A stretch of DNA of 64,000 bases from a bacterium (GCA_024742665.1 JANSYA010000001.1:1443001-1507000); one strand, 5' to 3'. Positions 33,501 through 41,836 are shown, numbered from the stretch's first letter. Translations and numbers: made by a program. The notes: generated from the sequence alone by a model not told the origin.

Positions 33501-35998
33501 CTTTGTACCTGCTGGTCGTAGGCGATGGCGTTTTGACGAAAGGCCGCATCGATATTTCCGGCGTCCCAGGATGCGAAGAGATCGCCGCCGCTCGCGATCT
33601 GCATAACGTCCGGCGGCGCGATCGAAATTCGCTGCCGGACGTCGACGGAGCCGTAGTCGTCTACATTTTCGGCGTCGCCTCCGGCTCGCAGGCGCGCTTC
33701 GCCGGAAGCTATATCGCGCTGCATGATCAGATTGCCGTCGGCGTCGTAATGAGTTTGAAACGAAGCGTCCGTATGATTCACGAGATCGTCGGCCAGGGCC
33801 TGCGCGCGCTTGTATTGTAAGTCCTGGATTTTTGCTCTTAGATCGACGATAGCGGCGGCGTTGGGTTCGTCGGCGGCCTGCAATTCTCTCAGGCGCGAAT
33901 TCTGATCGCCTAACTGCTGATCAATATCGATTACCGACTGCGGCAGATTGCGCATCTGGTGCACGAATCCGTTCTGGGCGTCGACGACCGACTGCATGCG
34001 TTCGAGGGCCTGCTGACGCCGTTTATCCGCAAGATCGTCGTAGGCCCGGGCGGTCGCCAGGTTCTTCGCGCCCAGGCTGGATTTTTGAAAGGCGCCGAGC
34101 GTCCGCTTTAGAATATCCGTCTTCGGCTGGAAGGCGGCGCCGCGTCCGAGAAAATTCGCGTCGTTTTGAAATGCTTCGCCATTGTTTCGCGCGACGAGGT
34201 GCACGGCGGGCGTCGGCGCATTGAAAATAGCCCGCAGGGTGCTTTCGCTTTCGGCGTCGAGATTTTCAACGAGTCCGCCGGCTTGCAGCTCTCCCGCGGC
34301 TGCGCGGGCTTCCAACTGCGCCTGTATCGAACGCCACTGAGCGGACTGATCCCGGTACTGCGATTGCAATCGCGAAATCCAGCGCGTGCGATTCGAGTCG
34401 AGTTCGTTCACGCTGGCGCGATAGGCCGCCGCGGCGCCGGCGCGTTTCATCGTCGCCTGCGCCTGCCAGGCCGCGTAGTTCGACTCGTAGGCGGCCGTCT
34501 GGTTCTCCCAGGTTTCGATGGCTGGCAGAATTTCGTTTTGCCATTCGAGTAGCATCGGCGCGAGATCGTCCGCATAACCCTGCCATACAGTGCGGTTGTG
34601 ATCGGCGTTCGAATCGAACCAGGTATAATTCACGCTGACTTCGACGTACTCTTCGCGCGTCGGCAGCCAGGCCAGACACTGCAGTCCGCAGACAATGCCG
34701 GTATCGTACTCGAAGGCTTTGTCGCCGACGTCGGTATAATTTTCGCCGTGGCCCGCCGCGTTGATTTCGAGTGGCGTGCGAAAGCCGGCGCTGCTGTCGC
34801 CACGCAGATTCGTGCCGTTGCGATGAATCGTCTGAATCGTTTTCGGCAGCAGCTTTTGCAATTCTGCGCGCAGCTGCGAATCGTCGCCGGTGTCGAGAAA
34901 AGTACGGACCGCCTGGATTTTCCAGCTGTCGAGGGGATCTTCCTCTTTCGTGCACAGCCCCAGTGAGTTGCGTTCCACGCACTGCTTTTCGAGTTCCACA
35001 TGACTGGCCGGTCGCCACACCTGATTGCCCGTGCTGCGGTTCGTCCATGTCGTAACCCGCGCGACGGTCTCGGTTTGCCGCGCCTCCAGATAGTCGGTCA
35101 TGGTTTGCGTAAGCGTCGAGAGGGGAGCGTCGGCGGCCAGGTCCGCGCGAATCCCGGCGATCAGGCTTTGCAGTTGTAGTCCCGCAGGATTCAGCGTGGA
35201 CGGATCGGTCGAGCACACATCGTTTGCATCGCAGCTTTCTTCGTAAAAGAGCTGGTTCGTCGCCAGGTTTTGTTCGAGGCCGTTAATCGACTGCTGGATG
35301 CCGTTACGTACGACCGCCTTATAAGATTCGATCTGCTGGAAATTTTGCGCGAAGGCGGCTTCGCTCTGGTCGAGTTCGTTTAAGAAGTTCGCATAGTCCT
35401 GCTGGAGCGTATCGAAAGAAGTCTGGTACTGCTGCAGCCCGGAGTTCAGGGCCTGCTGATGCTGCTCTTCGCGGTGTGAAAAAAGATCCGTGAATTCCTG
35501 CACGCTCCGGTCGCCGGACTGTGCGGATTGCAGCTGGCTGGCATCGTCCCGGGCGTCTGCGTCGATCCCCGCCGCACCCAGGGCCGCGACGAAAGCGTCG
35601 CGCTGCGTTTCAATTTCCGCATCGGCCGCCTGTTCCCAACTGGTGAAGGCTGCGTTCTTTTGTAAGAGGAGTTCGTTTCGTAAATAAGCGCGATACTCGG
35701 CGACGCTGTTGAAATGATCGCTCGCTCCGACCGCGGCGACCCGGGCGTCGATCTGCGCGTCGACCTGGGCCTCCCAGCTCGTCGCCAGCAGAAAGCGCCC
35801 GTGACCGATCATCGCCTCCCATTCGGCGGTGGATGTGGCGTTGTTTGCGTAATCGAATACGGGCTGAAAGTCCGCGCTCTGAAATCCCGGCGCGGGCAGG
35901 GATCCGACCGGAACCGGCTGGGCCTCTGGTCCGCCTCCGACCGTGAGGGCCAGGGCGGCGATCAATACAACTGTGGCTTTGCGCATGCCCGCGAGCAT
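30539..35998 (-). CDS. Giant secreted Hint-domain protein, TIGR04388-like (paralogue 2)
   Basis: An 1819-aa paralogue of the protein at 9095-14425. Signal peptide MRKATVVLIAALALTVGGG; the start may be ATG 35998 or the in-frame ATG 35986, which begins the signal directly. The N-terminal ~1000 residues are mostly helical and Gln/Ala-rich with the shared blocks FNSVAEYRAYLRNELLLQ, LFYEESCDANDVC and VWQGYADDL. A Gly-rich beta-repeat region follows (~1110-1330, e.g. YSEDQGFGGNLSASIPLGG). The Hint domain spans C1449-N1606. The 213-aa tip has an amphipathic Ala/Val-rich part and ends in a charged coiled coil. The upstream MACPF gene ends 80 bp before it on the same strand. An intrinsic terminator follows. 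Function unknown. Confidence 0.85.
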   Translation of the reverse strand: MLAGMRKATVVLIAALALTVGGGPEAQPVPVGSLPAPGFQSADFQPVFDYANNATSTAEWEAMIGHGRFLLATSWEAQVDAQIDARVAAVGASDHFNSVAEYRAYLRNELLLQKNAAFTSWEQAADAEIETQRDAFVAALGAAGIDADARDDASQLQSAQSGDRSVQEFTDLFSHREEQHQQALNSGLQQYQTSFDTLQQDYANFLNELDQSEAAFAQNFQQIESYKAVVRNGIQQSINGLEQNLATNQLFYEESCDANDVCSTDPSTLNPAGLQLQSLIAGIRADLAADAPLSTLTQTMTDYLEARQTETVARVTTWTNRSTGNQVWRPASHVELEKQCVERNSLGLCTKEEDPLDSWKIQAVRTFLDTGDDSQLRAELQKLLPKTIQTIHRNGTNLRGDSSAGFRTPLEINAAGHGENYTDVGDKAFEYDTGIVCGLQCLAWLPTREEYVEVSVNYTWFDSNADHNRTVWQGYADDLAPMLLEWQNEILPAIETWENQTAAYESNYAAWQAQATMKRAGAAAAYRASVNELDSNRTRWISRLQSQYRDQSAQWRSIQAQLEARAAAGELQAGGLVENLDAESESTLRAIFNAPTPAVHLVARNNGEAFQNDANFLGRGAAFQPKTDILKRTLGAFQKSSLGAKNLATARAYDDLADKRRQQALERMQSVVDAQNGFVHQMRNLPQSVIDIDQQLGDQNSRLRELQAADEPNAAAIVDLRAKIQDLQYKRAQALADDLVNHTDASFQTHYDADGNLIMQRDIASGEARLRAGGDAENVDDYGSVDVRQRISIAPPDVMQIASGGDLFASWDAGNIDAAFRQNAIAYDQQVQSHIEYAANVMNDANSFAMDREAAFDDHAEHLVEEAQKPKKLAEQIFRSMFGGMDFGAAFQSVMQGELRKQLAPAFAKALNIPAELAASLLGGAFSGDLNIGETIESYVNSEIRGNIMSTFAKATGWPSGFVSGLMGDGGFDFSEENMRAAAQSYAEDQILDHIETHTGIEGLAGMLRSTVVADFKKNREKKAAAKLKPEDYATGGLSYTWRNAQYNQNLAAGVQVAEIVATSAASSTGFGVAAVAGYYAAKSAYSSHLSGESTDSVLKNALAGGASSVINNYTSKFGVNVNLAYSEDQGFGGNLSASIPLGGANSPLKIGASLSFQDGQGVTGGGLTAGFSRDGKGIKAGINFDEAGKVAGGSISANYTQKQGFGASAGVNFGARGEFAGVNAEVTYTDTRQYGKVGQTGKHTAGLGLTYYADGSRAMKMINRTSAKDEYGIGVNSASAGNSLTFRYDKDGKYLGHGETIDLDAGFQTQADKEKAMRTRLAQLNAALKDDRLSPEQRRELKAERTQLGERQSREDRSIAAARYRDRLLAEGKITRKQHAELKKDPEKFHSGKYARLQSSGDAAKSRVTVLAKISGAIGDAAKWIVGDYSDSDGYLDPETGQYVARTCFVAGTLVRVHPKANGAFSKQNGNWYKQIEEIRAGDLVLSWNEESGKTSFNPVAQTFVRETPTIYRLSYANGMTIETTWSHPFYIQDRGWVEAKDLAAGDISFTAASQSDASGRLQLDPKGLRITSVESLRTPESVFNFTVETDHTYFVGASDVLVHNRNYLDMFEDSKKGLSLLKATNSGVMGATELARASNKCANLDVEENYQCTKKYFDKATKHFSKMGTEAAKTSGPAPGSVGATVLVDTVKDTAEDVILGENSVEATATHGIKHFINSLLGKQTAKYLMPGSAAVVDKVVDETTGAIESKVLSSSQKRREQAQYSAARRLLDPIVKKPEQEHSERKALEVLLKNMEREARAEQQEFKLLKDLLNLN
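30542..31180 (-). other. Variable C-terminal tip of giant protein 2
   Basis: 213 residues after the Hint domain. Two Cys (KCANLD, YQCTKK) lie in the first 50 residues. A middle Gly/Ala/Val-rich segment (PGSVGATVLVDTVKDTAEDV, then GIKHFINSLLGK and LMPGSAAVVDKVVDE) could be an amphipathic, membrane-active region. The end is a Glu/Arg/Lys-rich coiled coil. No enzymatic motif was recognised, and no similarity to tip 1 is visible. Confidence 0.55.
31181..31654 (-). other. Hint domain of giant protein 2
   Basis: C1449 (CFVAGTLVRV) to H1605-N1606 (SDVLVHN), 158 residues. It shares IEEIRAGDLVLSWNEESG, TTWSHPFYIQDRGWVEAKDL and VFNFTVETDHTYFV with the Hint domain of giant protein 1, and carries a short extra loop. 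The next residue is Arg, so tip release by Asn cyclisation rather than splicing is expected. Confidence 0.85.
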
Positions 35999-36077
35999 AC
36001 GCCCTGTTTCAGAGGTCTGTCGTCCACCTGGACGAAACTGGACTCCGAAGAATCACATTATCGTCCGATGGGCTGAG

Positions 36078-37958
36078 TCAGGTGGCGTGGATTTTGACCG
36101 AATCGATGCTATCGCTTTTGAAATCACTCTTTCCGCCGATTTCCGGACCGGGCCAGCTTACCCGCAGCTTGCCCTTATATTTTTTCCCGGACCAGCCCTG
36201 AAAACTGGTATTCTCGGTGCACACGTAGATTGAGTCGATTTCGTCATCCCAATCTCCGATCCAGCCGAGTTTCAGGCCCCAGGCTTTTTTGATGATCTTC
36301 TTTACGTCGCCTTCAAAGAGACGTGGATGATCTCCCTGGGGCAGCGCGATGGTCTTTTCGTGGGCGTTCTGTTTGGAATAGGCGAATAGCTGGACGTGTT
36401 TGAGATCGGTCGGAACGATCTTTAAGGACGAATAGTAGCTGCCGCTCCACGCGCGATCGATAGACATGTCGGCGCCAAAGGGTCCGTAGGTGTCGCTCTT
36501 ATAGTCGTTGTTGCGAAAGAATACGACGACCGCTCCTGGGGGGCTGACGAAGCTACCGACTTTGTTGTTGAAGCCGTAGGGTTTCAGCCGAGGGATGTCG
36601 GCGGTCGTCGAATACCAGAGTTTGGAGTAGTCCCGATAATTACCTTTGAAGATCGTTAAGAAAGGCGCTTTGTCCGCCAGACGCCCAAGGCGAATCTCCG
36701 TGATTTCTTCGTCGATCGGCCTTCCGTCGTTGTGAAAGAATTTCACGTGCGGCACTTCGAGCATGCCGTTCTTGACGCGCGAAGATTGATCCGCGGCGTG
36801 ACCGCCGATTAAGCCGACCGGCGTACTATTTCCGACGAAGAATTCAGCGTAATAATCCGAATTCAATTTCAGACTCTGGATTCCCGGCAGCGGTTTTTCC
36901 CCGCCGGAGTCGAGTGCCTGGGATTTTCCCGTGAAATTGGGATTGCTAAAGATTCTAAGAATGGCGTCTCCCGGGCCGTCGGCGATGAAACCCTCGCAGT
37001 ACTTGCGATAGCCCGTCGCGTAATTTTCGAAGGTCGATCCGCTTTCAAGACCAGCGGCTCTGTCCAGACGATTCAGCGCGTCCTCGCAAACGGAATGGAT
37101 TCTATGCAGGGAGGAGTTGTAAGAAATCAGAGCGGGACTTTTGCTAACGGCCTGGCTCCAGTCGTTCAGGTTCTGCTTTTCGCCGACTGGCACTCCTCTG
37201 GAATTCGCCTGGGCTTCGCATTCGAACGAAAGCTTCTGCTGGATCTTCCGCATCGCGACTTCGGCGCTGTAGGACGAGGAGCCGCCGAATAAAGAATCTT
37301 TTTCGGCGGAGATCGCTAATTTGAGCTGCTGCTCATTGTGACGACTTTTCATTTGGGAATAGAAAGTCAGGGAATGCGTGCCGCCCAGCTCAAGCCCTGA
37401 TACAACGTGCGTGCCGTACTTCGCGAAAAATTCTTCCGGTCGGTCGCGGAGCTCGTGCATAATATGTACTAATTTGACCGGGTTTTCAGCGCGGTTTTCG
37501 ACGAAGCTGTCGTTGATAATGCTTTCAACGTCGAGTTCGCATTCGAAAGTAACGCAACGGTACTGCATGGTGTGAAAGAAATAGTCCGAGTATCGGTCTT
37601 CCTGGATCGCAAAGTTGGACTTCAGAGAGGTTTCAAAAGTCATCACTTCTGTTTCCACGGCGAGGTTTCCTTCGATTTCGGAGAAATAGGAGGCGAAATT
37701 CCGGCCGTGTCTTTCCACCCAATCGCTGTCCATTGGGTTCTGGGAGGCGAAGTACTTCGTATGGTTCGCCAGAAATTGCGGGATCGAAAATATCTTCCCC
37801 CCGACGGTGATCTCCGAGTATTCCTCGCCGAAAACCGGGCCGAGCAAGTCAGTGCTCGTAACCGAGTTCACATCAAGATAGTCGCCGGTGTGAATGTTGA
37901 TCAAATTTCCCAAAAAGACCGTAAGCGGGCCTTCGGGAAGTTTATGTTTCGCTGTCAT
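36078..37958 (-). CDS. MACPF/perforin-like protein with beta/gamma-crystallin-like repeats
   Basis: A 626-aa protein without a signal peptide. FFAKYGTHVVSGLELGGTH (residues 178-195) carries the MACPF signature Y-G-T/S-H followed by a Gly-Gly turn. Flanking segments 115-160 and 200-250 are the right place for the two membrane-inserting helical clusters. After ~330, four Greek-key-like motifs can be seen: ILRIFSNPNFTGKS (333-346), VKFFHNDGRPIDEE (405-418), FLTIFKGNYRDYSK (433-446) and VVVFFRNNDYKSDTYGPF (477-494), fitting two beta/gamma-crystallin-type domains that could bind Ca2+ or a target surface. MACPF proteins form pores; bacterial members are uncommon. The gene is 80 bp upstream of giant protein 2 on the same strand, so they may be co-transcribed. 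How it would be exported is unclear. Confidence 0.8.
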   Translation of the reverse strand: MTAKHKLPEGPLTVFLGNLINIHTGDYLDVNSVTSTDLLGPVFGEEYSEITVGGKIFSIPQFLANHTKYFASQNPMDSDWVERHGRNFASYFSEIEGNLAVETEVMTFETSLKSNFAIQEDRYSDYFFHTMQYRCVTFECELDVESIINDSFVENRAENPVKLVHIMHELRDRPEEFFAKYGTHVVSGLELGGTHSLTFYSQMKSRHNEQQLKLAISAEKDSLFGGSSSYSAEVAMRKIQQKLSFECEAQANSRGVPVGEKQNLNDWSQAVSKSPALISYNSSLHRIHSVCEDALNRLDRAAGLESGSTFENYATGYRKYCEGFIADGPGDAILRIFSNPNFTGKSQALDSGGEKPLPGIQSLKLNSDYYAEFFVGNSTPVGLIGGHAADQSSRVKNGMLEVPHVKFFHNDGRPIDEEITEIRLGRLADKAPFLTIFKGNYRDYSKLWYSTTADIPRLKPYGFNNKVGSFVSPPGAVVVFFRNNDYKSDTYGPFGADMSIDRAWSGSYYSSLKIVPTDLKHVQLFAYSKQNAHEKTIALPQGDHPRLFEGDVKKIIKKAWGLKLGWIGDWDDEIDSIYVCTENTSFQGWSGKKYKGKLRVSWPGPEIGGKSDFKSDSIDSVKIHAT

Positions 37959-38256
37959 GCAGGATGCTCCTTGCCGGAGTCGAGCGCCTTGTGATTGCTA
38001 AACCCGGCCATGCCTGCCTGGCATGTGATTTACTAACTCGTAAATCGCATTTGCCGGGCTGCGATTCGAAACGGGTATTTTTTGTCAGGCTTTTTCAGAA
38101 TATGAAGCCCGGGCGCGCGGTCGGTAAGTTATGTTTTACCCGTCAGAGCGTGTCTGGCCGCAGGCAGTCGAGCGATTGCTTCCCGGGAAGGCATGGACCC
38201 GGAGACCATGCCCGGGCTTATACAAATCAGGGGACCGCGCCGGGAGCGGAATACTC
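37959..38256. other. 298-bp structured gap between glyS and the MACPF gene
   Basis: It holds a nested hairpin at 38003-38058, a TTCCCGGGAA palindrome (38180-38189), and GGCATGG (38190-38196) pairing with CCATGCC (38206-38212). The MACPF promoter and any glyS terminator must be here. No gene is credible in it. Confidence 0.5.
38003..38058. promoter_or_regulatory. Nested hairpin in the MACPF leader/promoter region
   Basis: Outer stem CCCGGC (38003-38008) with GCCGGG (38053-38058). Inner stem ATGTGATTTAC (38023-38033) with GTAAATCGCAT (38040-38050): 11 pairs with one T-G wobble and a 6-base loop. It lies 45-100 bp upstream of the MACPF start, so it could be an operator or a 5' mRNA structure. 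Confidence 0.45.
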
Positions 38257-39762
38257 TTAACCCAGCTTTTCGAGCAGGTAGGCCGCGAGCTTATCGATCG
38301 GCACCCGCTCCTGGTTCGTGGAGTCGCGCTCCCGAACGGTGACGGACTGGTCGTCTTTCGTATCGTAGTCGACGGTTACGCAAAAGGGCGTGCCCAGCTC
38401 GTCCTGACGGTAATAGCGTTTGCCGATATTGCCGCTGGTGTCGTACTCTACGGGGAATCGTTTCGCCAGATCTTTGTAAATTTCCTGGGCGATTTCCGGC
38501 AGGCCGTCTTTTTTTTGCAGGGGGAAGATGCCCGCTTTCACGGGAGCGATACGCGGATGCAGATGCAAAACGACGCGCTGTTCTTTGGTGCCGGGGTTTT
38601 CCACGTCGTAGGCGTCGGCGAGCACCGCTAAAAACAGGCGGTTCAAGCCAAGAGCGGGTTCGACGACGTAGGGCGTATAGACTTCGTTCGTATCGGGATC
38701 GCGGTACTCGAGTTTCGTCTTTGAGTTTTTCGCGTGCTGGGTTAAATCGTAGTCCGTGCGCGAAGCGATGCCCCACAGTTCGCCCCAGCCGAAGGGAAAC
38801 TGGTATTCGATGTCGACGGTGTTGTCGGAATAAAAGCTCAGCTCTTCGGCGGAGTGCGTGCGCAGCTTGAGATTGTCTTTTTTCAGGCCGAGATCGTACA
38901 GCCACTCCATGCAGAAATCCGACCAGTACTGAAACCATTCTTTCTGCGTGCCGGGTTTGCAGAAGAATTCCATCTCCATCTGCTCGAATTCGCGCGTGCG
39001 AAAGACGAACTGGCGCGCCACGATTTCATTGCGAAAGCTCTTGCCGATTTGCGCGACGCCGAAGGGCAAACGCACGCGGCAGCTGTCGGTAATGTTGCGA
39101 AAGTTTATGAAAATGCCCTGGGCGGTTTCCGGCCGCATATAGACCTGCATGTCGGAGCCCGCGGTCGAACCCATCGTCGTCGAAAACATCAGATTGAACT
39201 GACGCACTTCGGTGAAGGTTTCTTTCGAACCACACGACGGGCATTGCAGCTCGGCGGCCTTTTCGGTGAAGATCTTTTGAATGCCCGCCAGATCCAGAGC
39301 CGAAGTATCGGTGCCGAGATTGTCTTCGAGATACTGATCGGCGCGAATGCGCGTGCGGCACTGTTTGCAGTCCACGAGAGGATCGTTGAAGCTGCCGACG
39401 TGACCGCTGGCGACCCAGACTTCGGGATGCAGCAGGATCGAACTATCGAGGCCCACCACGTCGCTGCGATTGCTGACGAAGGCCCGCCACCATTCGTTTT
39501 TCAGATTCCGCATCAGCTCCACGCCGTACGGTCCGTAGTCGAAGGTGTTCGCCAGGCCGCCGTAAATATCCGATCCCGGAAAGACGAAGCCGCGGCGTTT
39601 GCAGAGCGCGACAATATCCTTCAGGGAATCCTCGATCTTTTTGGCCTGTTTTTTCTTATCTTTGTCTTTCGATTTGCCTTTGCTTTTCTGACCGCCGGGC
39701 TGCGCGCCGGGATCCTGCGCGGGCTTTTCAGAGGCTTGTGCGGATTCGTCGTTTTGGCTCAT
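38257..39762 (-). CDS. glyS: Glycyl-tRNA synthetase (dimeric, class II)
   Basis: A 501-aa cytoplasmic enzyme charging tRNA-Gly, of the single-chain eukaryote-like GlyRS type. Motifs: GFVFPGSDIYGGLANTFDYG near the N-terminus, motif-2 region FRNEIVARQFVFRTREFEQMEMEFF, RPETAQGIFINF, and a C-terminal anticodon-binding domain (VVLHLHPRIAPVKAGIFPLQ). Two CxxC pairs (CKQC and CPSC) form the usual zinc-like insert. A 45-residue Lys/Ser/Gly-rich N-terminal extension (KGKSKDKDKKKQAKK) is unusual and may bind RNA non-specifically. ATG 39762 is chosen over a TTG 27 codons upstream because family homology starts after it. No T-box leader was seen in the 100 bp upstream. Confidence 0.95.
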   Translation of the reverse strand: MSQNDESAQASEKPAQDPGAQPGGQKSKGKSKDKDKKKQAKKIEDSLKDIVALCKRRGFVFPGSDIYGGLANTFDYGPYGVELMRNLKNEWWRAFVSNRSDVVGLDSSILLHPEVWVASGHVGSFNDPLVDCKQCRTRIRADQYLEDNLGTDTSALDLAGIQKIFTEKAAELQCPSCGSKETFTEVRQFNLMFSTTMGSTAGSDMQVYMRPETAQGIFINFRNITDSCRVRLPFGVAQIGKSFRNEIVARQFVFRTREFEQMEMEFFCKPGTQKEWFQYWSDFCMEWLYDLGLKKDNLKLRTHSAEELSFYSDNTVDIEYQFPFGWGELWGIASRTDYDLTQHAKNSKTKLEYRDPDTNEVYTPYVVEPALGLNRLFLAVLADAYDVENPGTKEQRVVLHLHPRIAPVKAGIFPLQKKDGLPEIAQEIYKDLAKRFPVEYDTSGNIGKRYYRQDELGTPFCVTVDYDTKDDQSVTVRERDSTNQERVPIDKLAAYLLEKLG

Positions 39763-39862
39763 ACAAGGAGACAGGTTCGCGAGCGGCCTTATATCAGCAA
39801 TGATTTCTACGATTGGTTGACATGCCGTCCCGACCTGCGCCACGGTTCTGGCGTCGATTCGT

Positions 39863-41836
39863 ATGGAGCCCGCATACCGCAGAGATTCTTCGTCCCGGCC
39901 GGGAACTCCCTTCGCCGCCGCCGGCCGCGGCTATCCCGGCGGCGGACCCGCTTTCGTGCAAATCGTGCCTCCGGCCTGGCGGGCGCTGGCGTCCCTGTGC
40001 TATCTGAGCGGTTTTCTTTCGATTCCCGTCGTTTTTCCTTTCGTGGTGTGGATGCTCTATCCCCGTTCCCGCTATTTGCGCGGCCACGCGCTGGTCGCGG
40101 GAATGATCCAGGCGATCGGGATGGCTCTGACATTTCTGCTGCGGGTGCCGGGGCTGCTCTTTCTTATAGAAGAGAATCAGTTTTTTATGACGCCGGAACA
40201 GTTCGCCGGCGCGCTGTTTTCGACGGACCAGCTCGGCACCCTGGTGCTGCTGGTTTTACTCACGGTCGCCTTTATCACTTTCATAATCCTGCCGGCCATC
40301 GCCGGTGGACAGACCGCGGTTTTGACTCGTCGTCCGCGCCGTGGGGCTCTGCGCGTTACAGGAGACGATCTAATGCTGGCGGCTCTGGCGGCGGCCGTGC
40401 TTACGCCGCTGTTGTTTTATATGCAGGGCGTCTGGGGGCCCATGTCCGGGGGAGGCTTCGCGCCGGCCGGGAGCGAAGGGCAGGGCGATAGTTTCTTCGG
40501 GCTGCACCTGAAGTACTTCGAAGATCCCTATCGACTGTTTCCCGGGCACGTGATCCTGCTGTGGTCCATGACCGGATTGGTTCTGGCGGTGCGGGGCAGG
40601 CTGCATTTTTTCGGAAGCGCGCGACGGCTGTTTATTCGCTTTCAACGCGAGCATCGCGCGACCGGCGACGCCCGCTATCGTGCGGCGGCCTGGCGCGCTC
40701 TGATCCTGCCGGGCTGGGGTCAGTTTTTCGCTGGCCAGCGCCTGGCGGGACTCGGGACACTGGCCGTATTTCTGTTAGCTTCACTTTTCTGGGTTCTAAG
40801 CGCGGGCTTCGTATACGGGCGAATCGTCGCCGATTTGCCGGGATACAATACGAATTTTTCCTGGAATATTCTGAGCGATCTCGGCATGCGCGCGAACGCC
40901 GTGAGCGACGGGCAGCTCCGGGATTTGCTCGCGAGCTGGTGGACCTTCGCCGGGCTCAGTCTGGGCCTGGCGCTGGTCGTTTTGTACTCACGCTACACCA
41001 CCCGGCAGATCTTTCGCCCGGGCGGCTGGAAGTTCTGGCCGGCTCTCAGTAATTCGCTGCTCTTGCATCTCGTGCCCGTCGTCGCGATTTTATTGATCCC
41101 GGTCGCGCTCCTGCCGTTGATACCGCCGTCCCAGGCCAGCCAGCCGCCCGCGGGAATTCCACGCGAATTCGAACGCCTGGACGAAGACGATGTGGCCTTA
41201 AACGGCAGCGCCGGCCGGACCGGCGAAGACGGCGAAAGCGAAGGCCATCGCAACAATTCCGAAAGAGTTACGCCGGTTGAAGTGCTGCCTCTGCCGCAGT
41301 CCGAGGCCTTTGCGGACGGGCCCGAACCGGCTCTGAGCGCTCGCGATGAACAACGGTCTTTGAAAGACGAGTCGCTGGACCCTGAGCAGGCGACCGCTTC
41401 GGAGTCGGGCGAAAAAGAATTTATTACCAACGCCGATGATCGGGCGGAAGAGTCGCCGCTAAAAGGCAAACGCAAAAAGCAAACTTACAGCAATTATCTG
41501 AGCGTAAAGATTCGCGCGCCGGAAAAAGATTTTCGTTACTGGGATCGTCTGCCGCAGCCGTACTCGGCGGTCTTCGAATACAAGATCACGGCCGCGGGAC
41601 GCGTGCATTCGGTGCGAATCGTCGAGGCCTCCGACTACGCCGCCGCCGACGAACTGACCGTGCGCCTGATTGAATCGATGAGTACGGTGCTTCCGCCTCC
41701 CGGCGAAGAGGACGTGGTTGTAACCGAGTTGTTCTGGAATACCGGTCCCGCGGATCCCGAGCTGCCGACGGAGTTGCAGCAGCGGCTTTCGCAGGCCTTC
41801 GACGGCCGCGTAATCGAAAGAGAATCTGAGCGATAG
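39863..41836 (+). CDS. Multi-pass membrane protein with TM2-like motif and TonB-like C-terminal domain
   Basis: A 657-aa protein with three parts. Residues ~30-430 hold about eight membrane segments, including ALILPGWGQFFAGQRLAGLGTL (about residues 279-300), a motif of TM2/DUF5683-type 'PGxGQ' membrane proteins. Residues ~430-545 are a charged Glu/Asp/Ser-rich, presumably periplasmic linker. The last ~110 residues (YLSVKIRAPEKDF...YSAVFEYKITAAGRVHSVRIVEASDYAAADE) match the TonB C-terminal fold with the typical 'G-x-V' strand and distal helix. This would be an energy-transducing or envelope-spanning protein, but the ExbB/ExbD partners are not in this window. The gene diverges from glyS across 100 bp. 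The stop codon is the first base triplet of a 34-bp tandem repeat. Confidence 0.65.
   Translation: MEPAYRRDSSSRPGTPFAAAGRGYPGGGPAFVQIVPPAWRALASLCYLSGFLSIPVVFPFVVWMLYPRSRYLRGHALVAGMIQAIGMALTFLLRVPGLLFLIEENQFFMTPEQFAGALFSTDQLGTLVLLVLLTVAFITFIILPAIAGGQTAVLTRRPRRGALRVTGDDLMLAALAAAVLTPLLFYMQGVWGPMSGGGFAPAGSEGQGDSFFGLHLKYFEDPYRLFPGHVILLWSMTGLVLAVRGRLHFFGSARRLFIRFQREHRATGDARYRAAAWRALILPGWGQFFAGQRLAGLGTLAVFLLASLFWVLSAGFVYGRIVADLPGYNTNFSWNILSDLGMRANAVSDGQLRDLLASWWTFAGLSLGLALVVLYSRYTTRQIFRPGGWKFWPALSNSLLLHLVPVVAILLIPVALLPLIPPSQASQPPAGIPREFERLDEDDVALNGSAGRTGEDGESEGHRNNSERVTPVEVLPLPQSEAFADGPEPALSARDEQRSLKDESLDPEQATASESGEKEFITNADDRAEESPLKGKRKKQTYSNYLSVKIRAPEKDFRYWDRLPQPYSAVFEYKITAAGRVHSVRIVEASDYAAADELTVRLIESMSTVLPPPGEEDVVVTELFWNTGPADPELPTELQQRLSQAFDGRVIERESER

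Noticed and set aside
34266..35216. 316-codon antisense-frame protein inside giant protein 2
   Set aside because: It is on the same strand in a shifted frame, Arg-rich and repetitive, typical of a G+C-rich coding shadow.
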